DNA from: Dichotomocladium elegans | Taxonomy: Eukaryota; Mucoromycota; Mucoromycetes; Mucorales; Lichtheimiaceae | Assembly (NCBI GenBank): GCA_025716815.1 | Contig: JAIXMN010000017.1 | Location: 62,001 to 126,000 of the forward strand | Direction: 5' to 3' | Length of the DNA: 64,000 nucleotides | Shown: piece after piece, positions 59,797 to 64,000 of the stretch | Layout: each line of letters opens with the position of its first letter | Numbering within the stretch: the first letter of the stretch is position 1 | Notes under the pieces: generated by a model | The model's input: the letters and a program-made list of their open reading frames with translations, nothing else | Told to the model about the DNA's origin: nothing | The model's database searches: none | Translations under genes and position numbers: made by a program

Positions 59797-61975
59797 ATGA
59801 GGGCTTTTCTTTGTTTATTACCCACCGTCGTTATCTTGATACTTGTGGCGCCTGCGGCCTCTGGTGTGAACATCCATGTTCAGCCGCCAGCATCCCAACT
59901 GCAGAATCTCTTGGGTAAAAACGCTGGCTTTTTTCAGAGAGATCACCGAGCGCTTCTGATAGATACTCCGCCCAACTAATACGCATTCATGCGGATGTTT
60001 ATATGAAGCAACAGACATGCCAAACAAATCGATTATAGACGAATGGCTCCAAGAAGAAACCTCGATCAGTTTTGAAAATATCAAACGCAACATAAATCCA
60101 CCTGGTGCCATCCGTGGGTTTGTGGCAGCATCGCCGTCCCGGGATCATCCCAATTACTTTTACAGTTGGACACGTGATGCTGGCCTGGTGATGCGAGTGG
60201 TTGCCTCAACAAGGTATAACGACGAGACCAAGCGCCTTCTCCAGGACTATGTGGCGCAGGAGATATACCATCAGGCCGCACCGACGGTGTGTAACTGTCT
60301 GGGCGAGCCCAAATTCAGTTAAGTGTCTCTGTGTTTTGTTCATGAGAAAACGAACATTTTTCTAACCACTGATATATATTATGCACAGATCCGGTAAGAG
60401 AGAAATATTGTAAAAGTTGTGCATACGTCGGATACTCATTTATCACACTGGCCTCATGACTATTATGTCTGTGTATGTCTGTGTGTGTGTGTGTGGATGT
60501 GAAAAAAAAAGGACGGCTCTGGCTACGATGGTGCATGGGGAAGGTAAGTAAAGCTTGCTTTCTTGCAGAAAGGAAGGAACCCTTTCCCATTAACAGAGTC
60601 CTGAAAAGGCCACAGAATGATGGGCCAGCCATCCGTGCGACGACATTTATCCTTCTGGCAAGTCGCTTTACGCCCGACTATGTGGAACGTACGCTCAAAC
60701 CGGCCATCTTTCGCGATCTGGATTATATTTCTGATGTCTGGTCGGAACCGTGCTTTGATTTGTGGTAATATATATATATAGGGAAAGAATAGTTGGGAAG
60801 GAGGAGGAGGAGGAGATACCAAAGTAACGCAACCCATGCTATGCACTTGCTCTCACACTCATTTCCATCTGAAAAAAAAAGGGAAGAAGTCTGTGGTGTC
60901 CACTTTTACACGCTCATGGTCATGCGCCGTGCACTGACGGATGGTGCTGCTTTTGCCCTGGCGCAAGGCGACTTTTCCCGCCAGGCCTTGTATGTTACGA
61001 CGGCCGACAAGATCGCAGAGCGGCTCGCGTCGTTTTGGAACGGCGCATACTATGCAGCGACACAAGACCTTTGCGAGCCCGGTAGCTCATTTAAACCCTC
61101 TGGATTGGATATGGCTACTATCCTAGCTGTCATCCACACAGGTAATCTGATGTCTCCCTGAAAGAACAATCATCACAGAAAAAGAGAGAGAGAGAAACAT
61201 TTACAAAAAATAACATCATTTACAGATATCAAGCCATTCACGGCTGCTTCAGACAAGGTAAGTCCAGTATGATAATTATGATCCCCTTTGAATGCTGTTA
61301 TTAATTCAAGCCCCCTCCCGCAAACGCTTCTTTCCCTGCGCTCCTTTCCACCCTTCCCTTTTCCCTTCCATTTCCCGGAGGAGGGAAGAGGAGAGAGGGA
61401 TGGGGAGGTCTGAGGAGTTTGGGGGGAAGGAAGTTTAGCGAGGGTGGCCAAAAAAGGTCCTTGCTACGGCCCATAAAATAGAAGCCGTCTTCGAACAGCT
61501 GTATCCATTGAATGCTGAGCGCCCTTCGGGGGTAGGCATCTCCATCGGACGCTATCCCGAAGATACTTACGATGGTTACCAGAGCGGCTCCCTTGGCAAC
61601 CCATGGTTCATCACCACCGCTGCTATGGCCGAGCTTTATTACCGTGCCATCCACGAATGGAAATCCGAACAGACGACCGTTGCCGTCAATAGCATCAATG
61701 CCCCCTTCTTTGCAAAGTTGATGGGGATGTCGGAGGACGCCCTCATCGACAGGACATTTCCGTTTGGTTCCAAATCATTCACCACGCTTGTCCAGCGCAT
61801 GGCCGACGAGGCTGACCGCTTTATGGCAACAGTGCGGTACCACCAACGCGACAACGGGTCTCTCTCGGAACAGTTCAACCGCTTCAATGGATTTGAGCAG
61901 GGTGCACGGGACCTTTCATGGTCTTATGCTGCAATGATCTCTTCCGCTGACGCACGCGCTGGCCATCTGATTTAG
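59797..61975 (+). CDS. Secreted glucoamylase, GH15
   Basis: Eight exons (59797-59914, 60009-60317, 60389-60393, 60512-60543, 60609-60764, 60882-61141, 61226-61257, 61457-61975) give 476 residues. A signal peptide ([20 protein letters not shown]) precedes the catalytic (alpha/alpha)6 domain. Landmarks are [43 protein letters not shown] with E208 as the likely general acid, YEDTYDG-like [18 protein letters not shown], and [10 protein letters not shown] with E442 as the likely general base. It releases glucose from starch and glycogen ends. No starch-binding domain is visible. The third exon is only 5 bases; it supplies the Asn-Pro of FNPDGSG. An upstream in-frame ATG at 59734 is possible but spoils the signal peptide. 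A small 32-base exon occurs twice. Confidence 0.95.
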
Positions 61976-62234
61976 CTTTTATATACATATAAAACATCCA
62001 CTATGCTAAACGGGTTATAAATGAAATCACAATCTCCATTTGCTAAAAAAAAAACCTTCTTTATCCATACTAACTGGCACTCGAACTTAAGGTTAAATTG
62101 CGTGATCTTCAAGTCCACAACATCGGAGCATGACGATGGCAACAGCTAATAGCCGATTGTATATGCTTTATGGAATAAATACCACGGGCTAACATGATGA
62201 AGAGGAGGGGTATGACATCGGCAAGTCCTGGCAA
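61976..62234. other. Short convergent intergenic region
   Basis: 259 bases between the stop codons of the glucoamylase and kinase genes; nothing recognised. Confidence 0.5.
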
Positions 62235-64000
62235 CTATTTTCCGTTTTCTTTGTGAATCCTTCGTCGACCGAGAAGAGTAGCATTGTCCATATTCAGTTC
62301 AAACGCAGGCTTTGGTTTGCAGACCTTTTTCGGATGCTGCTGCTGTTCCTGCTGTTGCTGTTGCTGCTTCTGTTGAGATAAACGATCGCGCTGAAGTCTC
62401 TGCAACATGCTTCGAGTGTTGGCTGAAGATGTGTGTTGCTCGACAGGGACGCTGGTATTTCTTTCATATACATCGTCATTGTCATAGCCATCGTCGTAGT
62501 CATCGTCGTCGTCGTTATCATCATTATCATCATCATCATCACCGTGGTCATTGTTCAACCCGTGGCTTAGGGCATTCGAGAAGCCCCATAATGGAGGTTG
62601 CTGCTGATGTGATTGGGTATATATAATCTGGGATTGCTGTTGCTGTTGTTTCCTCCTAAGTTGCTTTCGTCGTGAACGCTCTTCTGCCATTCGATGGACG
62701 GCATATGACACATCAAATATTTCCTTCATGGATGAGAGCCCCGAGAAGATGTCCCGCCGCCGTTCTTTTGTGGATGTCTTTCCATCAGGAATGTCCAGCA
62801 TATCCACCATGGGTCGAATTATCGCTGAAGTCGGCGTCGTCGTATCGGACGCCGGTGTACGCATTTGCCCTTCTGTATCAATGACGTTTGTTTCTTCACC
62901 CAGAGATTTCTAGGAGCAGGTGTTTATGTGTGTGTGTGCATGTTTGTGTGTGCGAAAACATGTGTGTTGAGCACCCAAATAAAAAAGAAAGCCACGCCCC
63001 AAAATAACCATTGCTTACTTGATTCATCCATGGATGTTTCAGAAATTGATCGATAGTGTATCGCTTGTTAGGATCGATGCAAAGCAGATGAGAGATTAGA
63101 TCTTTTGCTTCTTCAGAAACGATGTCCCACCATGGACTCAGAAAGGTATACTGGCCCTTAGCCACCTTCTCAGTCAAGACCTGGATGCTTTCATCATAGA
63201 ACGGCGGAAACCCACACAGCATGGTATAAAGCACGCATCCAAGAGCCCACATGTCCACAGACTTGGAATATCGTTCGTCTTTTACGATTTCTGGTGCGGT
63301 GTACCCTACTGTCCCGCACGGGGTCATTGTATGCTGATCCCACACCACTTTGGAAAGCCCGAAATCGGCAATTTTCACTCGTCCGATCCCGCCACCGCCG
63401 ACACCAGGAACAAACTCGCCTTCGTCCTCCTTGTCCTCGTCATGAGGAAACGACGGCGGTAATGTCTCCGTCCTTGGCATCAGAGGAATAGGTTCAAACA
63501 GCAAGTTTTCCGGCTTGATGTCACTATCGTGACGAGTCGAGTGTGTGAGCCATGATGTCATGTTGCATGTCGGGGCTTATTTAGATTATCACATACCGGT
63601 GGACAACACCCTTTTCTTCATGCAAATAGCGAATACCCTCTGCAACTTGCTTGATGCAATGTCGAGATAGGTCCTCGCTAAAGTACGTGAATCGCACGAT
63701 CTGATGGAAGAGTTCACCGCCTTCGCAAAGCTCGAGAACGAGAAAGCAGTGCTATATACATACTGTTTAAAAACCATGGTACGATCATAAAAGGTAACCA
63801 GTATTTACATCTTCCGTCTCGATATACGATTCCAGTCGTACAATCGACGGATGATTGATTGTGCGCATAATTTGTACTTCTTTGAGGACACTTGCGCGCT
63901 TCGTTTTCATTGTATCATTTAATCAGACAACATTCTGCAACGTTCAATCACTTTGTCTTTCACCAACCTGCTGTGGTTTTAACTCATACTTGCGCACGGC
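62235..64000 (-). CDS. Ser/Thr protein kinase, Srk1/Rck (MAPKAPK) type, 5' end outside window
   Basis: Minus-strand exons 64000-63968 (partial), 63898-63809, 63751-63597, 63523-63019 and 62909-62235 join in phase. The visible part reads AVRKYELKPQQ then RASVLKEVQIM, HCFLVLELCEGGELF, VVHRDIKPENLLFE, DFGLSKVVW, the loop TPCGTVGYTAPE and SVDMWALGCVLYTMLCGFPP. The glycine-rich loop lies to the right of the window. The fit is to CaMK-group kinases activated by stress MAPK (Srk1 of fission yeast, Rck1/2 of budding yeast). An insert of about 35 residues lies before DFG. The C-terminal tail is long, with Gln and Asp runs, and ends AFELNMDNATLLGRRR, a motif also found near the ends of Srk1-like kinases. 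The donor of the first intron is GTTGGT, and the acceptor was chosen because it restores QRASVLKE. Confidence 0.9.

Overview
The window is eukaryotic nuclear DNA from an early-diverging filamentous fungus, most likely a Mucorales-type member of Mucoromycota (inference). Almost every recognisable gene is cut by short GT-AG introns of about 45-130 bases. The gene set is fungal: Cbp4, an APSES factor, a Num1/ApsA-type cortical anchor, a GH15 glucoamylase and a Srk1/Rck-type kinase. No organelle, bacterial or viral genes were recognised, and no tRNA or rRNA. Exon coordinates were obtained by hand, joining open frames at splice sites so that phase and family motifs are kept.

Layout. 1-6.7 kb is a gene-poor, transposon-scarred zone. 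It holds a cut-off gene at the left edge, one transposase relic and one intact seven-exon methyltransferase. 6.7-16.9 kb is compact: a secreted multicopper oxidase, NEDD8, an RBR ubiquitin ligase, a RING-H2 protein, and a minus-strand trio (WRAP73-like WD protein, small membrane protein, BCL7-like protein). 17.3-18.9 kb is a decayed IS630/Tc1-type transposon. 20.5-26.9 kb carries succinyl-CoA ligase beta, a CCDC47-like ER protein, Cbp4 and a homeodomain factor. 26.9-41.3 kb is mostly gene-poor, with a forkhead factor, an MFS transporter, a tetraspanin-like protein, a broken ORF and another transposase relic. 41.3-48.0 kb holds a 1679-residue Num1-like PH protein and thymidylate kinase. 48.0-52.4 kb shows no recognisable gene. 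52.4-64 kb holds an APSES factor, an aldo/keto reductase, enolase, a glucoamylase and a protein kinase that runs off the right edge.

How the genes relate. There is no operon-like logic. Themes that recur are ubiquitin-type signalling (NEDD8, RBR and RING-H2 within 5 kb), mitochondrial and central metabolism (LSC2, Cbp4, enolase, thymidylate kinase), transcription control (homeodomain, forkhead, APSES, BCL7-like) and nutrient or surface functions (oxidase, glucoamylase, transporter, tetraspanin).

No clear new multi-gene system was found. The best leads are the roughly 450-residue IQ/VQ repeat array in the Num1-like protein, a BCL7-domain protein in a fungus, a 5-base micro-exon in the glucoamylase, and two GC-AG introns.
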